A DNA stretch of 5,571 bases from SLJN01 sp964505385 (GTDB lineage: Bacteria; Bacteroidota; Rhodothermia; Balneolales; Natronogracilivirgulaceae), in assembly GCA_964505385.1 (NCBI GenBank), contig CAZDIA010000098.1, positions 1 to 5,571 of the forward strand. The letters run 5' to 3'. How positions within the stretch are numbered: position 1 is the first letter of the stretch; each line of letters starts with the position of its first letter. Below are positions 1 to 4,936 of the stretch, piece by piece. The notes under the pieces were generated by a model. It worked only from the letters and a program-made list of their open reading frames with translations. It had not been told where the DNA came from and made no database searches. A program made the translations under genes and the position numbers.

Positions 1-35
1 TGCCCCTGCAAGTCAACAACTTATAGAGATTAGTG

Positions 36-117
36 TACCGGAGGTGGGACTCGAACCCACACGGCCGAAGCCACGCGATTTTGAGTCGCGCGCGTCTACC
101 AATTCCGCCACTCCGGC
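36..117 (-). tRNA. tRNA-Leu, anticodon CAA
   Basis: Read on the minus strand, this folds as a complete 82-nt class II tRNA. The acceptor stem is GCCGGAG/CTCCGGT (one G-U at pair 1-72), with a D-arm containing GAATTGGTAGA. The anticodon stem is CGCGA/TCGCG around the loop CTCAAAA, which gives anticodon CAA (plus-strand 81-83) for the leucine codon UUG. A short variable arm GGC-TTCG-GCC follows, then the T-arm GTGGG-TTCGAGT-CCCAC. The variable arm and the discriminator base A are typical of tRNA-Leu. No CCA is encoded: the next bases are CAC, so CCA must be added after transcription. The gene stands alone here. No clear terminator is visible in the 35 bases beyond its 3' end. Confidence 0.96.
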
Positions 118-181
118 ATTCAATTACGAAGCGCAGTTGAACGTCTGCGATAATTTAAATAACAATGTAATATGGAATCAT

Positions 182-212
182 CAAAATTACTAAAATTTGG
201 CAGCGGCATCAA
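182..212 (-). promoter_or_regulatory. Candidate FCB-type promoter for the tRNA-Leu gene
   Basis: On the minus strand TTG (212-210) is followed by 20 bases and then TAATTTTG (189-182), an exact match to the Bacteroidota -7 consensus TAnnTTTG with a well-placed -33 TTG. Transcription would begin near 175, about 55-60 bases before the mature tRNA 5' end, leaving a leader for RNase P to remove. It lies just past the stop codon of the lipoprotein gene and points at the tRNA. Seen in sequence; promoter function is inferred from the known consensus. Confidence 0.5.
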
Positions 213-233
213 TAATGAGTTAATCAAAGTGCA

Positions 234-1013
234 TTACTCTGAGATTTCAAACTCCAATTCTTCTTTTCCGATGAAGGTATTGCCGGAGTTTTCATTAAAC
301 GTGATTCGATTGGTATTGGGATAATGGCCTTCCCGCTGATAAGCCTCCGGCTGTGGAATACTTAAAATATTTTCAGGTTCTGGTAACTGACGAAGCGCTG
401 CTTCATTCACCTTGGTTTCAAGATAAACCAGCTCTCCATTGTTGAAGCCCCAGGCAAAGGCATAGGTAAAAACCTCATCCTGATCTGGCATATGGCCGGT
501 ATTAACCCATTGACTGCCCACCGGTGGCAGATTTTCCTCATCACGTTCCAGTAACTTGAGGTTGGGAGCCTGATAGGTAGAGTCGGGCTCAACGGTGCGT
601 TCCTCCAGGTCGGCTTCTTTCAGCTCTTCGTATTCAGTTTCATCAATAAGATAAGTGCGAAATTTAACCTGGGAGTTATCAAAACCTGCGGGATCATGCC
701 CGTCGGGATCAAAGTAAAGCCTCAAGTGTTGATAGGGAGAAATGGGGTCTACTTCATCCGGCCAGGGAAGTACCACATTTAGCTCTTCTTCGGGGGGATC
801 GGTCAGAAATTCTTCAGAAATTATCACACCCATGCCAAACGGGGTATCATCACTGCCGATTTCTACCCACAACTCAGCAGTGCCTTCACTAAACTCAACT
901 TCGTCACTAATATATGTACTTTTCAGGTTTTCATCCGGCTCTTGACACGCATTGACTAAAAGCGAAATTGACAACAGCCAAAATAGAAGAGTGAAATTTA
1001 AATATGACTTCAT
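234..1013 (-). CDS. Outer-membrane-type lipoprotein, TTHB210/DUF5602-like
   Basis: A 259-residue protein of unknown function. The N-terminus is a lipoprotein signal: K2, a hydrophobic stretch at residues 5-20, and the lipobox V-N-A-C with Cys23 as lipidation site. Residue +2 is Gln rather than Asp, so outer-membrane sorting is likely. The mature part is acidic. Its order of motifs resembles my memory of the TTHB210/DUF5602 family: a GTAELWVEI strand (44-52), a hydrophobic FGMGVIISEEFL segment (59-70), H96, DPDGHDPAG (102-110), FRTYLI (118-123), PPVGSQW (163-169) and FTYAFAWGFNNG (182-193). The family block I recall as PHFDFHFY aligns with S114-Y121, where both histidines and the aspartate are replaced by Gln, Lys and Arg, so any metal or ligand site is probably altered. 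The start is followed directly by the signal peptide. There is no Shine-Dalgarno, only an A/T-rich leader. It lies 13 bp downstream of the zinc-ribbon gene and is probably co-transcribed. The lipoprotein call is firm; the family call is tentative. Confidence 0.8.
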   Translation of the reverse strand: MKSYLNFTLLFWLLSISLLVNACQEPDENLKSTYISDEVEFSEGTAELWVEIGSDDTPFGMGVIISEEFLTDPPEEELNVVLPWPDEVDPISPYQHLRLYFDPDGHDPAGFDNSQVKFRTYLIDETEYEELKEADLEERTVEPDSTYQAPNLKLLERDEENLPPVGSQWVNTGHMPDQDEVFTYAFAWGFNNGELVYLETKVNEAALRQLPEPENILSIPQPEAYQREGHYPNTNRITFNENSGNTFIGKEELEFEISE

Positions 1014-1026
1014 ATTGATAGTAAAT

Positions 1027-1185
1027 TTAAAGGATAATCCAAAGTATCAGAAGTATAGCAAGGACCCAAACCAAAATTTGTGATCCGCTTCCGGGTTCAT
1101 CCGGAAATTCATATTGGCAATAGGGACATTCTTCATAACTCCTGTCAACTTCCATTGCACATGAGGGACATTCTTTGGTTTTCAT
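1027..1185 (-). CDS. Small zinc-ribbon protein with C-terminal membrane anchor
   Basis: A 52-residue protein beginning MKTKECPSC. It has two Cys pairs, C6-P-S-C9 and C20-P-Y-C23, separated by ten residues: a minimal four-cysteine zinc ribbon. An acidic Gly/Ser-rich linker (about 28-36) leads to one hydrophobic segment, residues 37-52 (ILVWVLAILLILWIIL), that ends the protein, so it is probably tail-anchored with the ribbon in the cytoplasm. I chose the ATG at 1185. The frame stays open to an upstream ATG at 1224, but those 13 extra residues are unlike the family start, and related small zinc-ribbon proteins begin M-K-x-K-x-C-P-x-C. There is no Shine-Dalgarno. Its stop is 13 bp before the lipoprotein gene on the same strand, so the two look like an operon. 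The specific role is unknown; a scaffold, a sensor or a protein-interaction module are all possible. Confidence 0.75.
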   Translation of the reverse strand: MKTKECPSCAMEVDRSYEECPYCQYEFPDEPGSGSQILVWVLAILLILWIIL

Positions 1186-1202
1186 AAGCAACACTTTGCA
1201 CT

Positions 1203-1210
1203 TATATTTG
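1203..1210 (+). promoter_or_regulatory. Candidate -7 box for the 3-hydroxyacyl-CoA dehydrogenase gene
   Basis: TATATTTG fits TAnnTTTG exactly and lies in the divergent spacer pointing towards the dehydrogenase gene. It would start transcription near 1215-1217 and leave a leader of about 87 bases. The nearest good upstream TTG (1175-1177) is 25 bases away, longer than the usual 19-21, so the -33 part is weak. The leader would contain the TACCGG inverted repeat at 1226-1248. Confidence 0.3.
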
Positions 1211-1225
1211 ACTAACAACGGCACC

Positions 1226-1248
1226 TACCGGTTGAAGTTTTGCCGGTA
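1226..1248. repeat. Short inverted repeat in the divergent promoter region
   Basis: TACCGG (1226-1231) and CCGGTA (1243-1248) are perfect 6-bp arms separated by 11 bases, centred in the 118-bp spacer between the divergent zinc-ribbon and dehydrogenase genes. It could be an operator for a dimeric repressor or a small hairpin in the dehydrogenase leader. At 6 bp it could also be chance. Confidence 0.25.
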
Positions 1249-1303
1249 ATCAGTATTTTTTTGCCAACAATAATGAACTTATTAATCAAAATTCGAAATT
1301 ATT

Positions 1304-2155
1304 ATGAAAATTCAGAGTGTAAGTGTGATCGGTGGCGGAACTATGGGAAACGGGATTGCTCATGTGTTTGCCCAAAGCGGTTATAATGTAACTTTGGTTG
1401 ATGTACAAAAAGAACAACTTGAAAGGGCAACGTCGACCATTGAAAAAAATCTTGCCCGGATGGTAAAAAAGGAAAAAATTTCGGAAGCCGACAAACAAGC
1501 TACCTTGGATCGAGTTTCCACATCTACAGAACTCAAATCCGGCGTAGCTGACTCCCGGCTTGTTGTGGAAGCCGTTAACGAACAATTCGAGCTGAAAAAG
1601 AAAATCTTCCAGCAACTGGATGAGGCAACCTCAGCCGATGCAATTCTTGCTACCAATACATCATCCATTTCTGTTACCAAAATCGGGGCCGTAACCTCAC
1701 GCCCTGATAAAGTTATCGGGATGCACTTTTTTAACCCGGTTCCGGTAATGAAACTTGTGGAGGTAGTAAGCGGGCTTGATACTTCCAAAGAAGTCACCGA
1801 AACCATTACCAGTCTTTCAGAGAAGCTGGGCAAAAGTCCTGTACCGGTAAATGATTATCCGGGCTTTGTATCCAACCGGGTATTGATGCCGATGATCAAT
1901 GAGGCGATATATGCCGTTTACGAAGGTGTTGCAGAGCCCGAGCACATCGATGAAGTGATGAAGCTCGGAATGGCTCATCCAATGGGACCGCTTCGCCTCG
2001 CCGATTTCATCGGCTTGGATGTTTGCCTGGATATTCTGCGAGTATTACATGACGGATTTGGTGATCCGAAATACCGACCATGTCCGCTATTGATTAAAAT
2101 GGTAGATGCAGGAAAACTGGGGGATAAGACCGGTCAGGGGTTTTATTCGTATTAG
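1304..2155 (+). CDS. 3-hydroxyacyl-CoA (3-hydroxybutyryl-CoA) dehydrogenase
   Basis: A complete 283-residue soluble enzyme, matching the usual length of about 282 for Hbd/PaaH-type proteins. It reversibly oxidises (S)-3-hydroxyacyl-CoA to 3-oxoacyl-CoA with NAD(P), in beta-oxidation, phenylacetate breakdown or butyryl-CoA/PHB metabolism. The N-terminal Rossmann domain has G10-G-G-T-M-G15 (GxGxxG) and D33 at the end of beta-2, which favours NAD(H). Catalytic residues expected from the family are present: S120 in NTSS (118-121), H141 in GMHFFNPVPVMKLVEV (139-154), E153 as partner of the histidine, and N191 in PGFVSNR (186-192). The C-terminal dimerisation domain starts near 188 and contains HPMGPL and ADFIGLD, ending in the characteristic GDKTGQGFYSY. 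The ATG gives an N-terminus ideally placed before the first beta strand. There is no Shine-Dalgarno, only an A/T-rich leader. It is a single gene, divergent from the zinc-ribbon gene and convergent with the lysine-dehydrogenase-like gene. No thiolase or crotonase is adjacent, so the physiological pathway is not settled by context. Confidence 0.96.
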   Translation: MKIQSVSVIGGGTMGNGIAHVFAQSGYNVTLVDVQKEQLERATSTIEKNLARMVKKEKISEADKQATLDRVSTSTELKSGVADSRLVVEAVNEQFELKKKIFQQLDEATSADAILATNTSSISVTKIGAVTSRPDKVIGMHFFNPVPVMKLVEVVSGLDTSKEVTETITSLSEKLGKSPVPVNDYPGFVSNRVLMPMINEAIYAVYEGVAEPEHIDEVMKLGMAHPMGPLRLADFIGLDVCLDILRVLHDGFGDPKYRPCPLLIKMVDAGKLGDKTGQGFYSY

Positions 2156-2185
2156 AGTAAACTCAGGTTTCAGTGCTTTGAGATT

Positions 2186-2218
2186 CTGGGTACTGGGCAC
2201 TGGGGACCCAGTACCCAG
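2186..2218. terminator. 12-bp perfect inverted repeat between convergent genes
   Basis: CTGGGTACTGGG (2186-2197) and CCCAGTACCCAG (2207-2218) form a perfect 12-bp stem with a 9-base loop. It fills most of the 68-bp gap between two convergent stop codons and ends 5 bases before the stop codon of the minus-strand gene. The GC-rich hairpin could end transcription in both directions. However, a T-run follows only on the plus strand, 11 bases beyond the stem (2230-2234), and none follows on the minus strand. The arm and loop repeat the unit (T/C)ACTGGG, so it may equally be a copy of a dispersed palindromic repeat that works as a 3'-end stabiliser. Confidence 0.6.
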
Positions 2219-2223
2219 CACAG

Positions 2224-3399
2224 TTACACTTTTTCCGTGGCATCCGCTTCCTTCTCGTCGAAGGATACCTCAATACCTTTTTCACTGAGACGGTTCATGA
2301 ATTCGTTTTTATCAACCACAAGCTCAGGCGGAAATACACCAGCTGCCTCGGTTGTTTTTCTTTCATGAATCAACTCAGCGACAATCGCAACCGGTATAGC
2401 CGTACATGCCATCATTGCAGGAAGCTCATACGTTTGCTGATAGTTATGTACGATTTCATAATCCCTCACCACGGAACTGTTGCCCATTTTTCCGCTCACC
2501 GTAATCTTGGCCAAAACAATGTCTTCACTGACTTTTGGCAGCTTTTTATTGAGTTGTCGAATCAAAAGATTCCGATAGGTAAGGCTTGACCGTATATCAA
2601 TAATTCCGTTTGAATCGAAGCCGAGTTCAAAAAGTGCCTTCATGATGTCACGGTGACCTTTATAACGAATCGTTTTGAAGTCCAGCTCATTGACCTTGCC
2701 TTCAAGATGTCGGGCAAGCGAGGTAATATGGCCACTGGTATAGAAAGCTTCCAGTTCTCCAAATTCCGGTTTGGAGAAGAATGATACTGTTTCGTGACCT
2801 TCCAGCGCGTCTACTTCCGTGGCTTCACCCCCTTTTATAATAATAGCTTTATCAAGATATTCATTAACCAGCCCTGCGGGAGAAAAACTAAGCTCATGTT
2901 TGAGCGGTGGTTTAGGATTTACAGGTAATCCGGCAGCTCTTATTCGAATAGAGTCCACGCTGTCGAATTGTTCAAATGCCTGCAATGCAATTATGTTCAA
3001 TAGTCCCGGAGCCATTCCACAATTGGGTATAGCGAGAACTCCTTGTTCTATGGCTTGTTTATTAGACTCGAGCTGCTCTTCATAAGTTGAATCATGGGCT
3101 CCCAGATCGATATAATTTATTTCATTATCGATTGCCAGGCGGGTAAGCTGTTTGTTATAGACATGGGGAAGTGCAGAAACAAGGCAATCGGCACCTTTAA
3201 TCAGGGTGGCGACGGATTGTTCTTTTTCCACACCCATGCGAAAGGTTCGCAGCTTACTATCTTGAATTTTTTGCTGGAGAGATTCGAGAACTGTACCGTT
3301 TTTGTCAATAACTGATACAGCTGAAACGGAAGGTTCAGCACATAGTACTCGAGTAAGCGCTGTGCCGACAGTACCGGCACCGATGACGACAATTTTCAT
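2224..3399 (-). CDS. Saccharopine dehydrogenase family, probable L-lysine 6-dehydrogenase
   Basis: A complete 391-residue soluble oxidoreductase. The Rossmann N-terminus carries G7-A-G-T-V-G12 and D32 at the end of beta-2, indicating NAD rather than NADP. Further landmarks are D98-L-G-A-H102, P125-N-C-G-M-A-P-G132, G157-L-P-V-N-P-K-P-P-L166, E217-A-F-Y-T-S-G223, K242-T-I-R-Y-K-G-H249 and a late GVFPPE. These motifs, their order and the length match my memory of Geobacillus L-lysine 6-dehydrogenase (about 386 residues), which oxidises the epsilon-amino group of lysine to allysine (2-aminoadipate 6-semialdehyde, which cyclises to piperideine-6-carboxylate). That would make it a lysine-catabolic enzyme. 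Saccharopine reductase or a carboxynorspermidine-synthase relative are alternatives, since the superfamily shares the fold. The start places the first beta strand immediately after Met, and the leader (AAGAAAATTTATTT) has no strong Shine-Dalgarno. The C-terminal 15 residues are charged and probably flexible. No other lysine gene is adjacent. Confidence 0.88.
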   Translation of the reverse strand: MKIVVIGAGTVGTALTRVLCAEPSVSAVSVIDKNGTVLESLQQKIQDSKLRTFRMGVEKEQSVATLIKGADCLVSALPHVYNKQLTRLAIDNEINYIDLGAHDSTYEEQLESNKQAIEQGVLAIPNCGMAPGLLNIIALQAFEQFDSVDSIRIRAAGLPVNPKPPLKHELSFSPAGLVNEYLDKAIIIKGGEATEVDALEGHETVSFFSKPEFGELEAFYTSGHITSLARHLEGKVNELDFKTIRYKGHRDIMKALFELGFDSNGIIDIRSSLTYRNLLIRQLNKKLPKVSEDIVLAKITVSGKMGNSSVVRDYEIVHNYQQTYELPAMMACTAIPVAIVAELIHERKTTEAAGVFPPELVVDKNEFMNRLSEKGIEVSFDEKEADATEKV

Positions 3400-3462
3400 A
3401 AATAAATTTTCTTGTAAATGTAATTAATGACTACTCTTAACCCGTAAAAATAAGAAAGATTT

Positions 3463-3470
3463 CAAAGATA
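3463..3470 (-). promoter_or_regulatory. Candidate -7 box for the lysine-dehydrogenase-like gene
   Basis: On the minus strand the bases read TATCTTTG, an exact match to TAnnTTTG, 63 bases before the start codon of the 2224-3399 gene. The start of transcription would be near 3457, giving a leader of about 57 bases. No TTG is found at the expected -33 distance, so this is half of a promoter only. The surrounding 3400-3551 spacer is very AT-rich. Confidence 0.35.
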
Positions 3471-3551
3471 CTATAAATATCTGATAGCATAATATAAAAC
3501 ATTTATACGACGTTGCTATTATGTACTTGTGAAATTTTGCTGTATTAGCCA

Positions 3552-3917
3552 GGGGGTGAAACTGGCTTCGACGGGATGCGAAGGGTCACAAGCTGCATGT
3601 CGGGTTCTATCCATGGTTCCCGTACTCAACTGTGGAAGCATAAACGTAAATGCTGACAATTACGAATACCGAATGGCTGCATAAAAGCCATTCCATCCTT
3701 CATTCTGCCCGCCTGCCGGCGGATTGAAAGGGTGCCGAACTCAGGCAGGATAGCGGAATACGTTGGCTGAGCGCGTTTCGTGAAACTTTATCAGCCTTGC
3801 GTGAGGTTGGCCTCGTTGCCCGGCGACAACCTCGCGCGAGAATTAAAAGGGCAACTAAGCATGTAGATGCTTGATGGGTCTCCATCTCGGACCGGGGTTC
3901 GACTCCCCGCACCTCCA
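3552..3917 (+). ncRNA. ssrA: tmRNA (transfer-messenger RNA), one-piece
   Basis: A 366-nt tmRNA that rescues stalled ribosomes together with SmpB and tags the unfinished protein for proteolysis. The tRNA-like domain is built from both ends: the acceptor stem pairs GGGGGTG (3552-3558) with CACCTCC (3910-3916), followed by discriminator A3917. The 5' part has the conserved GAAACTGGCTTCGACGGGA and the 3' part the T-arm CGGGG-TTCGACT-CCCCG. The tag reading frame lies at 3646-3684. Helix 5 is an 8-bp stem (3671-3678 with 3686-3693) whose loop holds the stop codon. Downstream pseudoknot elements are visible: an 11-bp stem at 3799-3809/3827-3837 whose loop TTGCCC (3816-3821) can pair with GGGCAA (3849-3854), and GGCTGA (3765-3770) with TCAGCC (3791-3796). 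The order is not permuted, so it is not the two-piece form. CCA is not encoded. An intrinsic terminator follows 20 bases later. No convincing full promoter is seen upstream; the best -7-like octamers (TACTTGTG at 3524, AAATTTTG at 3532) each have one mismatch. Confidence 0.98.
3646..3684 (+). other. tmRNA proteolysis tag reading frame
   Basis: After the sequence TAAAC, which resembles the pentamer that sets the resume point (UAGUC in E. coli), the frame reads VNADNYEYRMAA and then TAA. The resume codon is taken as GTA (3646-3648). If the ribosome resumed one or two codons later, the first residues would drop out, but the C-terminus would be unchanged. The ending M-A-A keeps the small hydrophobic C-terminus used by ClpXP-type proteases. 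The stop codon lies in the loop of helix 5. Confidence 0.85.
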
Positions 3918-3937
3918 CAAGTTATTGTCCCACTATG

Positions 3938-3976
3938 AAAAGCCTTCTCTGCAATCGCTGCAGGGGAGGCTTTTTT
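3938..3976 (+). terminator. Intrinsic terminator of ssrA
   Basis: A 16-bp stem pairs 3938-3953 (AAAAGCCTTCTCTGCA) with 3959-3974 (TGCAGGGGAGGCTTTT), unbroken apart from two G-U pairs, around the 5-base loop ATCGC. It runs into six T residues (3971-3976). This is a textbook Rho-independent terminator 20 bases after the mature tmRNA end. The A-run on the 5' side would give a T-run on the other strand, so it could also work in reverse. Confidence 0.93.
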
Positions 3977-4002
3977 GTTGGGGATTATGTCTATAGATTG
4001 TT

Positions 4003-4035
4003 TATAGAATTTCGCAGGCTTGCGTTATTTCTATA
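4003..4035. repeat. Interrupted inverted repeat upstream of the amidase gene
   Basis: TATAGAA (4003-4009) and CGCA (4013-4016) face TGCG (4021-4024) and TTCTATA (4029-4035) around the 4-base centre GGCT. This gives 11 paired positions with a small 3x4 internal loop. It lies between the ssrA terminator and the amidase gene, 67 bases before the start codon. It could be an operator, a leader hairpin, or part of an integration or mobile-element end; nothing visible decides between these. Confidence 0.4.
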
Positions 4036-4088
4036 CCACTTCTTTTTCAAAAATTCAGGATATTAAGATGGATAACATCAAATATTCT

Positions 4089-4096
4089 GAAAGGAG
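4089..4096 (+). promoter_or_regulatory. Strong ribosome binding site of the amidase gene
   Basis: GAAAGGAG lies 6 bases before the ATG at 4103 and fits the anti-Shine-Dalgarno very well. It fixes the start, since an in-frame TGA sits at 4088-4090. None of the other complete genes in the window has such a site, which makes it stand out. Confidence 0.8.
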
Positions 4097-4102
4097 CGTG
4101 TT

Positions 4103-4936
4103 ATGGAAATCAAGAATCATAAATTTGATCAGCGTGTTGCAAAATTTGAATCCACAGACAAGCATAGCGGAAACTTCAGCAACAAACAGCTGCCGGATAC
4201 AATTGTAATCCACTATACTGCAGGGGGTACGGCGGATAATGCGGTCAGAACGTTTAAAGATCCTGATATCATGGCATCGGCGCATCTGATAGTGGATTTC
4301 GACGGGAGTATAATCCAAATGATTCCTTTTAATAAAATAGGTTGGCATGCCGGGAAAAGTGCCTGGAAGGATCGTACCGGTCTGAATCATTATTCAATTG
4401 GAATTGAGATCGTGAATGCCGGAAAACTTACATACACGGGAAGTGCATGGGAAGCATGGTTTGGGAGGACATATGAGGAGTCTGAGGTGGTCAGAGCCGT
4501 GCATCGCAACAGAAACGAAGAGGAATTCTGGCATAAATACACCGAAAAGCAGATTGCTTCAGTTTTTGATATATGCAAATCACTAAAGAAGCATTATGAT
4601 ATTCAGTATATACTTGGGCATGAGGAGATCTCACCGGGAAGAAAAATTGATCCCGGACCGGCTTTTCCAATGGAGAAACTAAGAGAGAGGTTGATGCAGT
4701 CCGACCGGAAAGAAGACAGGGAGCCCGAAGAGGAAGCCGGAAAGAAAGGTTACGTAAATGCATCATCATTGAATATCCGTGAAGGACCCGGCGCCACGTA
4801 CAACCGAATTTCTGAACCGCTTTCAAGAGATACTGAGGTTACTATTCTTAATGAAAGTGAAGATTGGTATCAGGTTTCGGTGAAAATTCGGGGTTGGGTA
4901 TCAAAAAAGTATGTAAAAAGAGGTGGGAAATCGTAA
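4103..4936 (+). CDS. N-acetylmuramoyl-L-alanine amidase (Amidase_2) with SH3b domain
   Basis: A 277-residue protein that should cut the bond between N-acetylmuramic acid and L-alanine in peptidoglycan. The zinc amidase domain of the AmpD/PGRP fold spans about 30-198. Zinc ligands by family logic are H37 (VIHYTAGG), H173 (ILGHEEIS) and D183 (GRKIDPGPAFP). E102 (SIGIEIVN) and K181 are in the positions of the catalytic residues, and GWHAGKSAW (80-88) is the usual core motif. Residues 106-150 form the longer insertion seen in many phage and Bacteroidota amidases. A charged linker (199-215, rich in E, K, R and D) joins a bacterial SH3 domain from about 216, with the signature L-N-I-R-E-G-P-G (223-230) and the final GWVSKKYVKR, a probable cell-wall binding module. 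No signal peptide or membrane segment is present, so it acts in the cytoplasm (muropeptide recycling) or is released like a phage endolysin. The start is fixed by a strong Shine-Dalgarno and an in-frame upstream stop. It sits directly behind ssrA, a common integration site, but no integrase or second attachment site is visible here. Confidence 0.93.
   Translation: MEIKNHKFDQRVAKFESTDKHSGNFSNKQLPDTIVIHYTAGGTADNAVRTFKDPDIMASAHLIVDFDGSIIQMIPFNKIGWHAGKSAWKDRTGLNHYSIGIEIVNAGKLTYTGSAWEAWFGRTYEESEVVRAVHRNRNEEEFWHKYTEKQIASVFDICKSLKKHYDIQYILGHEEISPGRKIDPGPAFPMEKLRERLMQSDRKEDREPEEEAGKKGYVNASSLNIREGPGATYNRISEPLSRDTEVTILNESEDWYQVSVKIRGWVSKKYVKRGGKS

Noticed and set aside
1186..1224. A longer start (ATG at 1224) for the zinc-ribbon gene
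   Set aside because: The 13 extra residues put a third lone cysteine and a non-family N-terminus before a good M-K-x-K-x-C-P-x-C start. The shorter start is more likely, though the longer one is not formally excluded.
1381..1833. A 150-codon minus-strand open frame inside the 3-hydroxyacyl-CoA dehydrogenase gene
   Set aside because: The plus-strand frame has all catalytic motifs and full family length. The antisense frame is Ser/Thr-rich shadow sequence without family features.
3524..3539. TACTTGTG or AAATTTTG as the -7 box of ssrA
   Set aside because: Each has one mismatch at a fixed position and neither has a TTG at the usual -33 distance, so I do not list a promoter for ssrA.
3893..3917. 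A duplicated ssrA 3' end (attachment-site repeat) within the window
   Set aside because: I looked for a second copy of the T-arm/acceptor sequence downstream and found none before the right edge.
3700..3918. A 72-codon minus-strand open frame opposite the 3' half of ssrA
   Set aside because: It is the reverse complement of the structured tmRNA (T-arm and pseudoknots). It has no ribosome site and no recognisable protein features.
4020..4208. A 62-codon plus-strand open frame overlapping the start of the amidase gene
   Set aside because: It is out of frame with the amidase, covers the palindrome and ribosome site, and has no ribosome site or domain of its own.
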